A stretch of DNA of 64,000 nucleotides from Gracilariopsis chorda. Lineage: Eukaryota > Rhodophyta > Florideophyceae > Gracilariales > Gracilariaceae. The stretch covers positions 49,300 through 113,299 of the forward strand of contig NBIV01000261.1 in assembly GCA_003194525.1 (NCBI GenBank). The letters run 5' to 3'. Below, one piece after another: positions 20,235 through 30,041 of the stretch; the first letter of the stretch is position 1, and each line of letters starts with the position of its first letter. Position numbers and translations under genes: made by a program. Under the pieces are notes generated by a model. That model was not told where the DNA came from and searched no databases. It saw only the letters and a program-made list of their open reading frames with translations.

Positions 20235-20576
20235 TTCATAGTCGATCAGACCGAGCTGGGCGCCGACAGCAACGACCTGGCCCTCCTCAGCGGTGCGCTC
20301 GACAAAGACTCCAGGGCGCTCTGCACGGACGTCAACGACGATCTTATCAGTTTCGAGCTGAACAAGGACCTGATCCTCCGCGACACCCTGTCCGTCATTG
20401 ACGAGCCATTCGGCAACGGTGCCCTCAGTGATGGACTCGCCCATAGTGGGCACCGGGATGGGCTGCGCGGCGAACGCGCGCCATGGGGCGCGGAGGGCGC
20501 GCAGAGGCGGCGATCGCGCAGGGCAGCGCGCAAGCAGCGAAGACGCGGCACGGGCTACGCGGAAGGCGCGGAGCAT
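19329..20576 (-). CDS. DLST: Dihydrolipoamide succinyltransferase, E2 of 2-oxoglutarate dehydrogenase
   Basis: A 415-residue protein from the ATG at 20576. Residues ~1-37 are an Arg/Ala/Leu-rich, acid-free mitochondrial presequence. The lipoyl domain follows (residues ~40-112), with the lipoyl-lysine at position 78 in LETDKIVV. A poly-Ala linker of about 14 residues and a Pro/Glu linker come next. There is no peripheral E3-binding domain, as in animal and plant E2o. The catalytic domain begins [20 protein letters not shown] and ends with the active-site motif [13 protein letters not shown]. Known reaction: transfer of succinyl from E1-bound lipoamide to CoA in the TCA cycle. The frame extends 44 codons upstream, but the internal ATG starts the ideal presequence. 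It is head-to-head with HSP110. Confidence 0.95.
20193..20234. repeat. (GGC)14 trinucleotide repeat inside DLST
   Basis: Forty-two bases of uninterrupted GGC/GCC units encode the poly-alanine linker after the lipoyl domain of DLST. The perfect nucleotide repeat, rather than mixed Ala codons, points to recent slippage expansion and likely length polymorphism. Confidence 0.9.
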
Positions 20577-21035
20577 TGCGGGCGGGGCGAAGCAGACGGC
20601 GCGGAGGCGATGAGCGGCGCGTCGGCGATGAGCGTCGCGTCGGGACGCGACGGCCGATGCGCACAAGTCGCGCGCGGCGCGCACAACGTCAGCTCCGACC
20701 CGGTCCAATCGGCGCGCGCCGCGTCTTCACAGCCACGTGCGCGCTTGCTGGAAATACACGTGTTCGTGCACGTGGACAGCTGGCCACGCGGACAAATGCG
20801 CAACGTGGCGCATGCTCTGCGCCGTTGGCATTTGACAGCGATGACAGGCGCGGGGTCTGGAATGTTCGCGCCGCGGAGGGCCCCACACAATGCATTGCGG
20901 ATCAATAGCGCATCAACATATAACCGCCCGCCTCGCCCCCGCACCCGCCACAGCGCCACGATCCGTCTGCCGCTTAGCCTCCCCTCTCCCCTCGGTAACA
21001 GCGCCTCTCTCCCCCTCCCCCCCCCCTCTCACAAT
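20577..21035. promoter_or_regulatory. Shared upstream region of DLST (-) and HSP110 (+)
   Basis: A 459-bp GC-rich head-to-head region. Just before the HSP110 ATG is a C/T-rich tract (about 20975-21030), likely leader or initiator DNA. No clear heat-shock element array was seen. Bidirectional promoter activity is inferred from geometry. Confidence 0.45.
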
Positions 21036-23744
21036 ATGGCCTGCGCAGGAATTGACTTTGGCGCAAAGACCGCCGTCGTCGCAATTGCCCGTCGCGGAGG
21101 TATTGACATATGCTGCAATGAGGTTTCGAACAGAGCCACCCCGACAATCGTCTCCTTTCAGATCAACGAGCGACACATTGGTGAATCGGGTGCTTCAATC
21201 GCCGCTCAAAACGCAAAGAACACAGTCGCCTATCTGCAACGTCTGCTGGGCGTTCCGCACAACACTGATTTCGCTCGCAAAGAGGCAAAGCGACTCACCT
21301 GCAAGGTGCAACCAGAGCCCACCACGGGTGTCAGCGCCGCACAAGTCGCCTATACAGGCCTTGAAAGCTCCACTCCCGGAGAGCATATATTCTCTTTTGA
21401 GGCGCTCGTTGCAATGTTCTTGACAAATCTCATGGCAACCGCTTCCAACGAGTATAAAGCACCTGTAAAAGACCTCGTCATTTCAGTCCCCTCCTACTAC
21501 ACAGAGGCACAACGACGCGCTTTATTGAACGCTGCCACCATTGCTGATGTCAATGTGTTGCGCGTTGTTAATGAACATGCTGCAACTGCCCTGTCTTATG
21601 GAATCTTCAGAACTAAGGAATTACCGGAAAAGGATCCCATCAAAGTCGCCTTTGTCGATATTGGAGAGGCTTCTACCACCGTGTCTATCGCCTCGTTCAC
21701 TAACACTCGATGTGAAGTCATCTCCGTCGCCACTGATCCTCATCTTGGCGGCCGAAATTTGGATGATCTTCTTGTTGATAAGTTTGCGCAGCAGTTTCAA
21801 GCCAACTATTCTATCAATGTGCTGTCAAAACCCAAGCCAGCTGCGCGCTTGCGCAAGGAGTGTGAGAAGATGAAGAAGGTGCTTTCTACAAATTCTCAAG
21901 CCCCGCTCAACATTGAGTGCATCATGAACGACGTTGACGTCAGCTCATCCATTAAGCGTGAGGAGTTTGAACAACTTTCTGCTCCCCTGGTTGACAAAGT
22001 TCGCCTTGTTTGCGAAAGAGCCATCAAACAAGCAAAGCTCAAAGACGGTGAGAAGCTCATCGCCGTCGAAGTTGTCGGTGGAAGTACTCGCGTTCCCGCA
22101 TTCAAGACCGCTATTGCTGACGTGTTTGCGCCTTATGACGCTAAGATCAGCACTACTCTCAACGCTGATGAGTGCATTTCCCGAGGCTGTGCGCTCATGA
22201 GCGCCATGCTCTCGCCTGCTTTCCGCGTTCGCGACTATGTCGTCAGTGATATCAATACTCAGGCTCTTGACGCTGAAAAAATCTTCACCGACGGAAATCC
22301 TCCGGAATGCTTCACCCTTGTGCCGAAGGGCAATGCCTTTCCCTGCCTCAAGGCCCTCACTTTCAAAGCTCCTGGTCCGCTCACTGTGAACATTCGTTAC
22401 AACGACCCGCCATCGCTTCCCTTCGGAGTTGAAGCTCCAAACGTATCTGGCTATCTCATCGATGCCCCGAATGACCCCGATGCCAAGGTTCGTGCAAAGA
22501 TCCGTGTCACTGCCAACGGAACGGTTGAAATGGCCGGCGCACAACTTGTGAAGGAAGTTGAAGTTGAGGAGGAAGTTGTCATTAAGCCGCCGAAAGCAGC
22601 CCAGGAAGCTGCCAATGGACCGAAGGATGTTCCCATGGCAGATGCGACGGCTGAACCGGAGAAGAAGGATGCTGAGATGCCAGATGCCTCTGCCAACGCG
22701 AAGGGCACTGCCCCGCCTCCAGCTGAAGGTGCTGACACTGGAGCCAAGCCGACTGACGACGCAAATGCCGCTCCCGTTGGACATGCTGACGCTGAAGCGA
22801 AACCTGTGAATGGGAATATCGCTCCTGATGCAGCGCCTGTACCGATGGAGGATGTCCCTGTCGCCCCCATCGTGGAGAAGCGAATGGTGAAGAAGATAAG
22901 AACGACGGATCTGCAAGTCACTCCTTTGCCAGGTATTGGATGCATTCTCACGGCGGAACTTGTTACTGTTGCGACCGAGAAGGAAGCGCTAATGCGAGCT
23001 AACGATTTGTACATTAAGGAACGGTCCGAAGCCATGAACTCTTTGGAAGCGTACGTGTATGACTTGCGAAGTCGCATCGGCGATTATGGAGACTTGAAAG
23101 ACTTTGGTCCCGATGCGCTGCGACAGGAACTTAAGACTGATCTCGACGGCGCCGAGAACTGGATTTACTCGGAGGAGGGAGACGAGGCGTCGAAGAGCGC
23201 GTTTGTTGAAAGGAAAGCGGCTTTGGTTAACAAGGCGAATCCTATTTTCTTTCGCAAAAGAGAGTTTGAGGAACGACCAACACGAATCAAGGCCTTGGAA
23301 ATTGCCATTGATCTTTACAAGAAAATTCTGGTCCCTGGAGTAGAAGAGTATGCTCACATTCCTGATGAAAAGAAGACGACCGCTCAAAAGTGTCTTGAGG
23401 GTGCCTCGTTGTGGCTTTCACAGGAGATGGGCAAACAGTCGAAGTTGGCTAAAGACGTGGACCCGGTGCTCACATGCGAGCTTCTTAACGCCAAGATTGG
23501 TGAAGTCACCTCGATATGCAAACCGATCATGGAAACGCCGAAACCTAAACCGAAGGTTGAGGAAAAGAAACCGGACGCGGAAGCGGAAAAGAAAAATGAG
23601 ACAGCTAAACCTGAGGAGAACAGTATGGACACTGAAACTCCGGATGCAAAGGAGAGCGGAGCTGAGAAAGCTGACCCAACGGGAGACGAAGATGAATGTC
23701 GAGGAAACACCTGCTGCGGAAACTGCGGCCCCGTACCAGTATGA
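21036..23744 (+). CDS. HSP110: HSP110-family chaperone (HSPA4/SSE1 type)
   Basis: A 902-residue single-exon protein from the ATG at 21036; the much longer open frame upstream is antisense to DLST and is rejected. The Hsp70-like ATPase domain starts MACAGIDFGAKTAVVAIARR and contains the Hsp110-style EVSNRATPTIVSF. Phosphate-loop segments VAFVDIGEASTTVSIA and EVVGGSTRVPAFK are present. A beta domain follows with an expanded acidic/Ala-rich loop (about residues 510-610: MADATAEPEKKDAEMPDA and similar), then a helical domain and a Lys/Glu-rich tail. Known role: nucleotide exchange factor for Hsp70 and holdase in the cytosol. The last ~16 codons read as Cys/Gly-rich (ECRGNTCCGNCG), unusual for the family; see findings. 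Confidence 0.93.
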   Translation: MACAGIDFGAKTAVVAIARRGGIDICCNEVSNRATPTIVSFQINERHIGESGASIAAQNAKNTVAYLQRLLGVPHNTDFARKEAKRLTCKVQPEPTTGVSAAQVAYTGLESSTPGEHIFSFEALVAMFLTNLMATASNEYKAPVKDLVISVPSYYTEAQRRALLNAATIADVNVLRVVNEHAATALSYGIFRTKELPEKDPIKVAFVDIGEASTTVSIASFTNTRCEVISVATDPHLGGRNLDDLLVDKFAQQFQANYSINVLSKPKPAARLRKECEKMKKVLSTNSQAPLNIECIMNDVDVSSSIKREEFEQLSAPLVDKVRLVCERAIKQAKLKDGEKLIAVEVVGGSTRVPAFKTAIADVFAPYDAKISTTLNADECISRGCALMSAMLSPAFRVRDYVVSDINTQALDAEKIFTDGNPPECFTLVPKGNAFPCLKALTFKAPGPLTVNIRYNDPPSLPFGVEAPNVSGYLIDAPNDPDAKVRAKIRVTANGTVEMAGAQLVKEVEVEEEVVIKPPKAAQEAANGPKDVPMADATAEPEKKDAEMPDASANAKGTAPPPAEGADTGAKPTDDANAAPVGHADAEAKPVNGNIAPDAAPVPMEDVPVAPIVEKRMVKKIRTTDLQVTPLPGIGCILTAELVTVATEKEALMRANDLYIKERSEAMNSLEAYVYDLRSRIGDYGDLKDFGPDALRQELKTDLDGAENWIYSEEGDEASKSAFVERKAALVNKANPIFFRKREFEERPTRIKALEIAIDLYKKILVPGVEEYAHIPDEKKTTAQKCLEGASLWLSQEMGKQSKLAKDVDPVLTCELLNAKIGEVTSICKPIMETPKPKPKVEEKKPDAEAEKKNETAKPEENSMDTETPDAKESGAEKADPTGDEDECRGNTCCGNCGPVPV

Positions 23745-25312
23745 CACGATACCCTTTAGGTCATATCGCTTTCAACACGTGCCTGTGGGCGAGCTTTGGG
23801 GGTTTATTACTATGCGAGGCGGAATCTTTCGTCCAGCTTCGTGCCCTGCAACCTTCTGTATTCTCTCAGTGTGCTTAAATAGAGCGCGGGATAATACAAG
23901 TAGGTTCTTAGTTTTGGGACTGTTGAAGCATACTGAGCATGAATTGTTTTTGATCGCTAACTATTAGCGCTGACGCAGATACGTCACACATAACCCGTGT
24001 TGGGTGTTGGGCCCATATAATTGCATTTACTACACGTAAAGGATCGCTTTGGTAGAACGTTCTACTCCGTCAAGATGTCTTATAAATGATGCCCTCACAG
24101 CTCGATCAAACATCAAACTATGTAAGGGACGATGGACGGCTTGACGAATGGTAATCCTTAGCCACACTCCCCGCGTTTTTGAGTTTTCGTCTCTTGTATG
24201 GTTTGCTTCATTACTGCTCTAAAACCAGAAGAATGTAAACGGTATGCTCAGCTTTGTGAAGCAGACGTTTCAACGCAGTGCTTGAAAGGCGTGACTTGAA
24301 CGGACCACAAAAAAAAGTGTCTACGTGTAGTATTTTTTCGAATCTTCTTCGAGTACCAACGGTAGACTAGTAAAGATCTTCATGGACAACGAAGAGCATT
24401 CGCACCAATAGCATCTCATACTTCTCTGGCTGATAGTGCAAATAACGCTGATCCACGATCATCAAACTATCACGGATAACAATTTGATGACTGTCGCTTG
24501 GTGATTAGTTTCTTCGTCCCCGGATGATGTACCATTTGTATATTAACAAGATAGATGTAATCAAGAAAGATCATATTTTATGTTAAAGGCGTTATTTCGT
24601 CGAACGATCATCCTAAATCGCGGTTAAACGTCTAAACTTCACAACTGATTCTGTCTTGACCAGATCTATCTTGGGGCAAAATCGTCACTTGTTTTAAAAC
24701 TAGTTCTCCTCACTTGCGAAAAGACAGTCGCATATTCTCAACAGCTAAGAACTTCGCAGTTCTTGGAGAGGTTTGCTCTAGCACATCCTGTTACGGTATC
24801 AAGTACAGAAAAGAACTATTGTATGGCCATTCTTGCTGATAATTGAATCAAACATGCTTAGGTGTCTTCTTTGGGAACCAAATCACTCTATACCTCCAGA
24901 CGAACTCCATCCCAAATGGGGATAAAGATACACCTGTACGGATTACATTCCAAATTATGTCAGGCTTTTTGCTATACTAACCTGTTTGTAACGCTCTGCA
25001 TTCGGACAAGATACGAACTATCTTGAGTGGACGAACATTGTCTCGTCTAATCTAATACTAATGTTTCACTTGTGCACCCCTTTTTTGGTCTTTTACCCAA
25101 ACCAGAACGGAAGAGATCCAAATGCACTAGAAGAAACGGATTGAGCAACCGGCCTGTGTTATCGCGACATGTATAAAAGGTGACGTATTTGTTCGAGAGA
25201 GCTCATCAGACTTTCTCCCCACAAGGTCTTTGGCTTCTATTCTTTACATCGCAGCAGTCCGTCCTGCCAACTTTATTCCGCCTGTCACAATTTCGTTTGG
25301 TACCTCCGCAGA
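23745..25312. other. Long intergenic region
   Basis: About 1.6 kb, AT-rich compared with its flanks, with no frame I can support. It holds a 14-bp palindrome at 24052-24065 and, near its end, a TATA box for the Hint gene. The 8-bp inverted repeat near 24461-24495 is too small to call a structure. Confidence 0.5.
25172..25179 (+). promoter_or_regulatory. TATA box of the Hint-domain gene
   Basis: TATAAAAG, 141 bp upstream of the ATG at 25313 and in the correct orientation. A leader of roughly 110 nt would follow. This is one of the few textbook TATA boxes next to a gene in the window. Confidence 0.5.
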
Positions 25313-26257
25313 ATGTTCACATTCTACCGTTTCGTCCTCACAACGCTCTTTCTTGTGTCAAGTTGCGCCTCGCCAATTGTCAAACAAGATGGTTCAGCCC
25401 AAGACGCACATATGCCTTCTCGCACTAGCCGAATCCCTTTTCTGTTATCGAACAACAGTCAGTTTCTAGAATCCAACCATTATTTCTTTCCCTCTTCCAG
25501 GCCGCGTCTTCCACGTTCGAAAAAAGTGGTTTCTATGCAACCCTTACATCTGCCAAACAATCAGGATGATTATGCCGACACCGTGGGGGGTGAGATAAAA
25601 CTCTTCAAAAGGGTCTCAGTGCGACAGACTGATAGCAATGATAACAGCACTGAAAGCGGCGATTCCAGCATTGAATCAAATATCGAGGAGTTAATAGAGC
25701 AAGTGGAAAGCTGCTTTCCTGGGAACGCGGCGGTGAAAGTCGAGAATATTGGCTGGGTTCCAATGAGAAACTTGCGAACTGGTGACAGAGTACTGCAGGC
25801 AAATGGGGCCTATTCCGAGGTATTTGGCTTTTCTCACAGACTTAGAACTTCTATTCACCCGTTCAGAAGGATTTGTACCGTAACCAAGTGCATGACTGCT
25901 TCGCACGGGCATTACATTTACACGAAGCAAAAGCTTGTTGCAGCTGGTGCGATCAAGGCTGGGGATTTCTTGGCAACGGGAGTGGATGAGTACGAAGCAG
26001 TAATTGGTTCAGAAGACGTGTGGGAACAAGGTTTGTATAATCCGCACACTCTGACTGGTGAATTTGTAGTCGAAGGATTCCGTGTCAGCTGCTACACCAC
26101 GGCTGTTCGACCAGATTTAGCGAAAACATTACTTTCGCCTTTGAGGGCGGCATTTCGCGTCATCGGGGCAGACATAAGTGGCGGTTTGTTGGCAAGTGTA
26201 CGCCAGCCTTGGATGTTCCCACCAGGGATGCTCGGACAAAGCTCACTTGCTCTGTGA
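25313..26257 (+). CDS. Secreted protein with hedgehog-type Hint (Hog) module
   Basis: A 314-residue protein from the ATG at 25313. Residues 1-19 are a signal peptide. Residues 20-133 are Ser/Asn/Asp-rich without a hedgehog signalling domain. The Hint module starts at Cys134 in SCFPGNAAVKVENIGWVPMR, followed by LRTGDRVLQANG, and has the T-x-x-H pair at Thr195/His198 (MTASHGHYIY). It ends with GLYNPHTLTGEFVVEGFRVS followed by CYT, characteristic of Hog rather than intein or bacterial Hint. Known chemistry: N-S acyl shift at the Hint cysteine, giving autoproteolysis of the N-terminal segment. Cleavage would release residues ~20-133. Hog proteins without Hedge occur in several protist and algal lineages. 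The autoprocessing is inferred from conserved residues. Confidence 0.85.
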   Translation: MFTFYRFVLTTLFLVSSCASPIVKQDGSAQDAHMPSRTSRIPFLLSNNSQFLESNHYFFPSSRPRLPRSKKVVSMQPLHLPNNQDDYADTVGGEIKLFKRVSVRQTDSNDNSTESGDSSIESNIEELIEQVESCFPGNAAVKVENIGWVPMRNLRTGDRVLQANGAYSEVFGFSHRLRTSIHPFRRICTVTKCMTASHGHYIYTKQKLVAAGAIKAGDFLATGVDEYEAVIGSEDVWEQGLYNPHTLTGEFVVEGFRVSCYTTAVRPDLAKTLLSPLRAAFRVIGADISGGLLASVRQPWMFPPGMLGQSSLAL

Positions 26258-28515
26258 TTGTGGTGTACTGGTGTCCCAGTAGCAATGTAATAAGTTGTAT
26301 GCGCTTGTAGCACACAAGTGGCAAACGACTTATGGATGGAAGTTCCATTATGGACTCCATCAGATGGAACGTTATATCAACTATCTTCCTAACCCTTAAC
26401 ACACTAGAACGCATCAACTAAAATCAAAACGTAAATTTGAGGATAACAAGCAGTTGTGGCTTATCTCCAGAGCTGCAGTACCAAGTCGCTTTTCGTTTGA
26501 TTAGTACTGGGCTGAGGGATCAAGCGGGAACAACAGATCGCATCACGAGTGGTGATGCATCCAGGACTGCTCCAGCAGGCGCCAAAACGTATAATGTATG
26601 AGCAGATGATATTCTGGAGCAGGAATGGAACTCGTGGACCGAAGTATGCTGCGCTAAAGAAGACCGCATTATCGATTCTTGATATGTTAACCGCCTCCAC
26701 GGACGACTTTTTGTTTTGAGCATAGAATCGAGGGCGACGCGAAAGTGGTGCATTGTGCCGATAATGCACAGCCTTTGGTTATGGGTCAGTATCGAACAGT
26801 ATCGCCTAGCTAGCAAAAGGAATGCCGTCTTCCTAGGTAGCGACCGTTCGTTGCAGAAGTCTGAAACCCCGATCGACTCCCTGGGTCTGGCTTTAAGTAC
26901 CGTCTCCTGCTCTTCACTTTTCGCCTTGGTATGGTGTCACTGTCCGTCAAGAAAATGGCGCGGATCCTGGAATGCGTTCCGTGGCTCAGCTATTTTGGGC
27001 AAGTCTTGAATATAACTGAAGAATGCCTAGGGAAGTTCTGTGGCGGCACATGTCGGTAGCAACTACAGTTCTACGATCTCAAAGCGCATTGTAATGGTTA
27101 GATATGTGCGAGATTCTTAAATCTCGATTGTTAATCAATATTTATCTTCACTTCCGCCAGGGCTCTGACGCCGAATCAATAGTAAGGACATGGCCAGAAA
27201 AACTGTTGGTTTATCTAGAGAGAGAGGGGTTCTTCTCAATGTAACCCCTACCGTAGTCTTGGAATTAAAGACACGAGCTCATAAAAAAACACACACACTT
27301 CCGACAATCCAATGAGTCGCCTAAAGAAGAGGTACATGGTTTACACACAAAAACATGTGGTCATCTAATGCAGACTTACCCAGTACTTGTTCACTAGAGT
27401 TACACTGCGTTGAACATAGTGTAACGTGCCACTACGACTCTGTCCCCAACAAGGATTTCGTCGTCACGGAAAGCTGTAGTGCAGGCCCCTTCCTTGCTGC
27501 TTGTGCCCGCCAAGAGAAAGGCTCAGGCGAAGGGTCTCTCACTCCGTACAAAGTGTACCGTTGTAGTGACAAACGGGCAGACGGCGGTTCGAAACAAAAG
27601 GGTGGAATCACCTTCTCTAAGGTTGGCTGGGGCCATTGGAAATAGTCTAGGATTAACCAGGAGACTACAACGATAAGTGTAAACAGATTGACGCTGGAGT
27701 AAGTAACCCTAACTAGTTAATTTGAATGTCTGCGGACAGCAACGCGTTCGGAGACTGACAGCGCTGTCAGCTGGTCGGCCCGGTCTTAATAAGCGCGTTC
27801 AAGCGTGAACGAGAATTCCGGTTTTCTGTGAGTGTAGGTTTTCTTTGACTATCAAACAACTCCTGTTGTCGCTTTGCTCTTCTTTGAATTATGATATTGT
27901 TAATTTATTGATAAAGAGATAAACGAGCATCCGGAGTGGCAAGCACTGTTTTAACCTTTGTCGTTATGCAACCATCGCATACTGAAATCAATCATACTTA
28001 CGTCCTGAACTGCGGTAAATGAGATAAAAGACACGAAATGGAGAATGGGTTTCCAAGGTGGGACAACATCGAAAAGAAAGCGGCAAAACAGGCTTATAAG
28101 CAAAGAGGTTGGAACGCGTACATTGATGTGTCTGGCTGCTGAATGCAGTATCCAATGATTTTGAGTTGAGCAGCAGCTCATCAAGCGCATAGTTCTCGAT
28201 ACGAGGGCAGTACGCTTGCTGAGCATTCATGACCATGTGACAACCGTGATGATTGTCAAATCGCCTTCATTGACATCGACCTTGGTCTGATGTTCACAAC
28301 GTTAATTGCGATCAAAGAATTAGCAATTTAGCTAAGCTGATCAAATCTCAAATATTATTGCGCTAGTTTCTCTAGGACGCATTGGTCAATGGTTCACTGA
28401 GAGACATCTGCGTGTACTTTGCCGAGCACACACGGCATTCTTCTGTCTTACGTATATTCTGAAATTGCTAAGGTCTGCCATCAAGAGAAATTATCGATTT
28501 CCTCGAGAACCCGCT
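26258..28515. other. Long intergenic region with repeat remnants
   Basis: About 2.3 kb. The segment around 27255-27300 resembles the CTTGGAATTA...CACAC part of the tandem repeat at 34113-34430. A frame at 27355-27645 contains several cysteines but has no signal sequence or recognisable motif. A 42-codon frame at 26931-27059 ends ECLGKFCGGTCR. Neither is supported enough to call. Confidence 0.4.
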
Positions 28516-28814
28516 ATGGCGCATATATTGCTGAAGGCAGCGGTCGCCGGAGTTCCCCGGTTGCCTGCAGAGACAAAGGTAGCTCTTGAGTGCATACGTC
28601 TTTCTTTATGCCGCCATGAGACACTAACACCCAGAATACAACAAATTTAATAAAGGTTTTCGATACTGCTCTGAAAGACTGGGTCCACAACCGATACGAA
28701 AGGATTACCACAAATGACGATATCCCTGTTCCCTCGCGGCGCACTGAACCATGTAACTTGGCAAACGCACGGGTGAAAACCTCAGGAGACTTGAAGAATT
28801 CCGTGAAGGATTGA
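28516..28814 (+). pseudogene. Class 3 lipase-like gene fragment (two short exons)
   Basis: The segment 28656-28814 reads VFDTALKDWVHNRYERITTN, then DDIPVPSRR. This resembles the part of fungal/plant class 3 lipases where a strand R-I/V-T-x-x-D-x-V-P precedes the catalytic histidine region. It joins in phase to 28516-28578 (MAHILLKAAVAGVPRLPAET, then K) through a possible intron starting GTAGCT at 28579 and ending AAAG at 28655. No GxSxG nucleophile motif was found upstream, and the frame stops soon after, so this looks like a decayed remnant. The similarity is judged by eye on ~50 residues. An unrelated or chance frame remains possible. Confidence 0.33.
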
Positions 28815-28934
28815 ATGTGCACTATGCACGTCTTTGCCACGGGAGGGGGTAGCCGCATACGAAGCAGCCTCACTGCTGTAGTACAGACCAACAGATATTT
28901 CAGATCAATACCCCCTTAGATGTGCTGCTGTGGT

Positions 28935-30041
28935 CTACTTGTTCAGTACACACCTGCACAACCTCTGGGTGGCGCAAGGGCGTACGAAGCAGCAAGAGTT
29001 CGGTGGAGGCGGCACAAACGGAGGGATACGATCTGGGAGCGTCGGAGCAGGCGTCGGCGCCTGCGGGGTAGGGGTGGCAGGGCCAATGCTGAAACCTGGA
29101 GGGACCGGGCAGCCCTTGCTCTTGCAAGCGCCACCGAAGTAAACTGGGCCAAAGGGACCCTGAACAATTCCACAACCCTTACTCTTGCAATTCCCGCCAA
29201 AGAACAGTCCTCCTTGACCACCGAGCCCTTGAGTAGTAAATCCTTGGGTAGTCAGTCCTTGGGGAAAGGCACCTGGGAAAGCTCCAAACGGACAACCTTT
29301 GCTCTTACATCCTCCAAAACCGCCCTTGAACTTGAATTTCTGACGAAGTGAAATTGGAATGTCAGAAGGAACACCATAGGAAAGGTTGATCATGCGATCT
29401 ATCAACTTGAAGTATGGCTCCTCTGTATCAACCTTCGGACCGAGGTTGCTCATTATTTCCTCGTCGGTAGTGGCCTGGCGATCAACATAAACCGGATAGG
29501 GCTTGCAGTGACCCTTCTTGCATGGTTTCGGTCTGGGCTGCATGCCTGGTGGCATGGGGCGCGGCATTGGTCTAGGAGGAGGCGGGCATCCTCTGAAGAC
29601 ACAGCGCGCACGGTTTCCGCTACACACGTTTTCGGCACGGCGACAGTCGAAGCGGGTCAATGGGCCAGAGCACGAGCCGGACGCAACAAAGTAGCCTTGA
29701 ACAGCCAGACGCGGGCTGAGCGCACCGGTGAGGCACTCGGTTCTGTATCCGTTAAAGCAACCATCTGGAGTACAGCAGACGGGTGGGGCTGGCGGAAGAG
29801 GGGTGGCTGGGACTCCTGGGACTGATACTCCGGGAGGAACCGGACAGCCTTTAGACTTACATGCTCCTCCAAAGAACACGGGCCCAAAGGGACCGTTGAC
29901 TATACCACATCCCTTCGATTTGCAATTCGCGCCGAAAAACGGATTGAACGCTTGTCGGTAGAGCGAGGACAATTCCTCTTCTGCTCCCTTGGCCACGTTG
30001 GCAAGAACGAAAGCGATGAACAGAAATCTAAACGCGTTCAT
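28935..30041 (-). CDS. Secreted protein with CKSKGC repeats
   Basis: A 368-residue protein from the ATG at 30041. Residues 1-20 are a signal peptide (MNAFRFLFIAFVLANVAKGA). The motif CKSKGC occurs five times, at residues 40-45, 61-66, 245-250, 285-290 and 306-311. Two copies of a 33-residue block lie at ~39-71 and ~284-316: N-CKSKGC-GIV-GPFGPV-FFGGA-CKSKGC-PVPPG. The centre holds a cysteine-rich segment (residues 89-152), a Pro/Arg/Met-rich hinge and CKKGHCK. The C-terminus is Pro-rich, then Cys-rich. It contains no membrane anchor. The layout suggests a cross-linked extracellular-matrix or cell-wall protein, or a metal-binding one, but no family is recognised and no function is assigned. The strict block duplication and signal peptide make it a confident gene. 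Confidence 0.82.
   Translation of the reverse strand: MNAFRFLFIAFVLANVAKGAEEELSSLYRQAFNPFFGANCKSKGCGIVNGPFGPVFFGGACKSKGCPVPPGVSVPGVPATPLPPAPPVCCTPDGCFNGYRTECLTGALSPRLAVQGYFVASGSCSGPLTRFDCRRAENVCSGNRARCVFRGCPPPPRPMPRPMPPGMQPRPKPCKKGHCKPYPVYVDRQATTDEEIMSNLGPKVDTEEPYFKLIDRMINLSYGVPSDIPISLRQKFKFKGGFGGCKSKGCPFGAFPGAFPQGLTTQGFTTQGLGGQGGLFFGGNCKSKGCGIVQGPFGPVYFGGACKSKGCPVPPGFSIGPATPTPQAPTPAPTLPDRIPPFVPPPPNSCCFVRPCATQRLCRCVLNK

Noticed and set aside
19425-21035. 537-codon upstream extension of the HSP110 frame
   Set aside because: It is antisense to DLST and shaped by DLST codon use. HSP110 similarity starts exactly at the ATG at 21036.
26931-27059. 42-codon frame ending ECLGKFCGGTCR
   Set aside because: Interesting small Cys-containing peptide, but one short ORF in 2.3 kb of intergenic DNA is expected by chance.
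27355-27645. 96-codon frame with several cysteines
   Set aside because: No signal peptide, no recognisable spacing, and an equally open basic frame overlaps it. Insufficient evidence for a gene.
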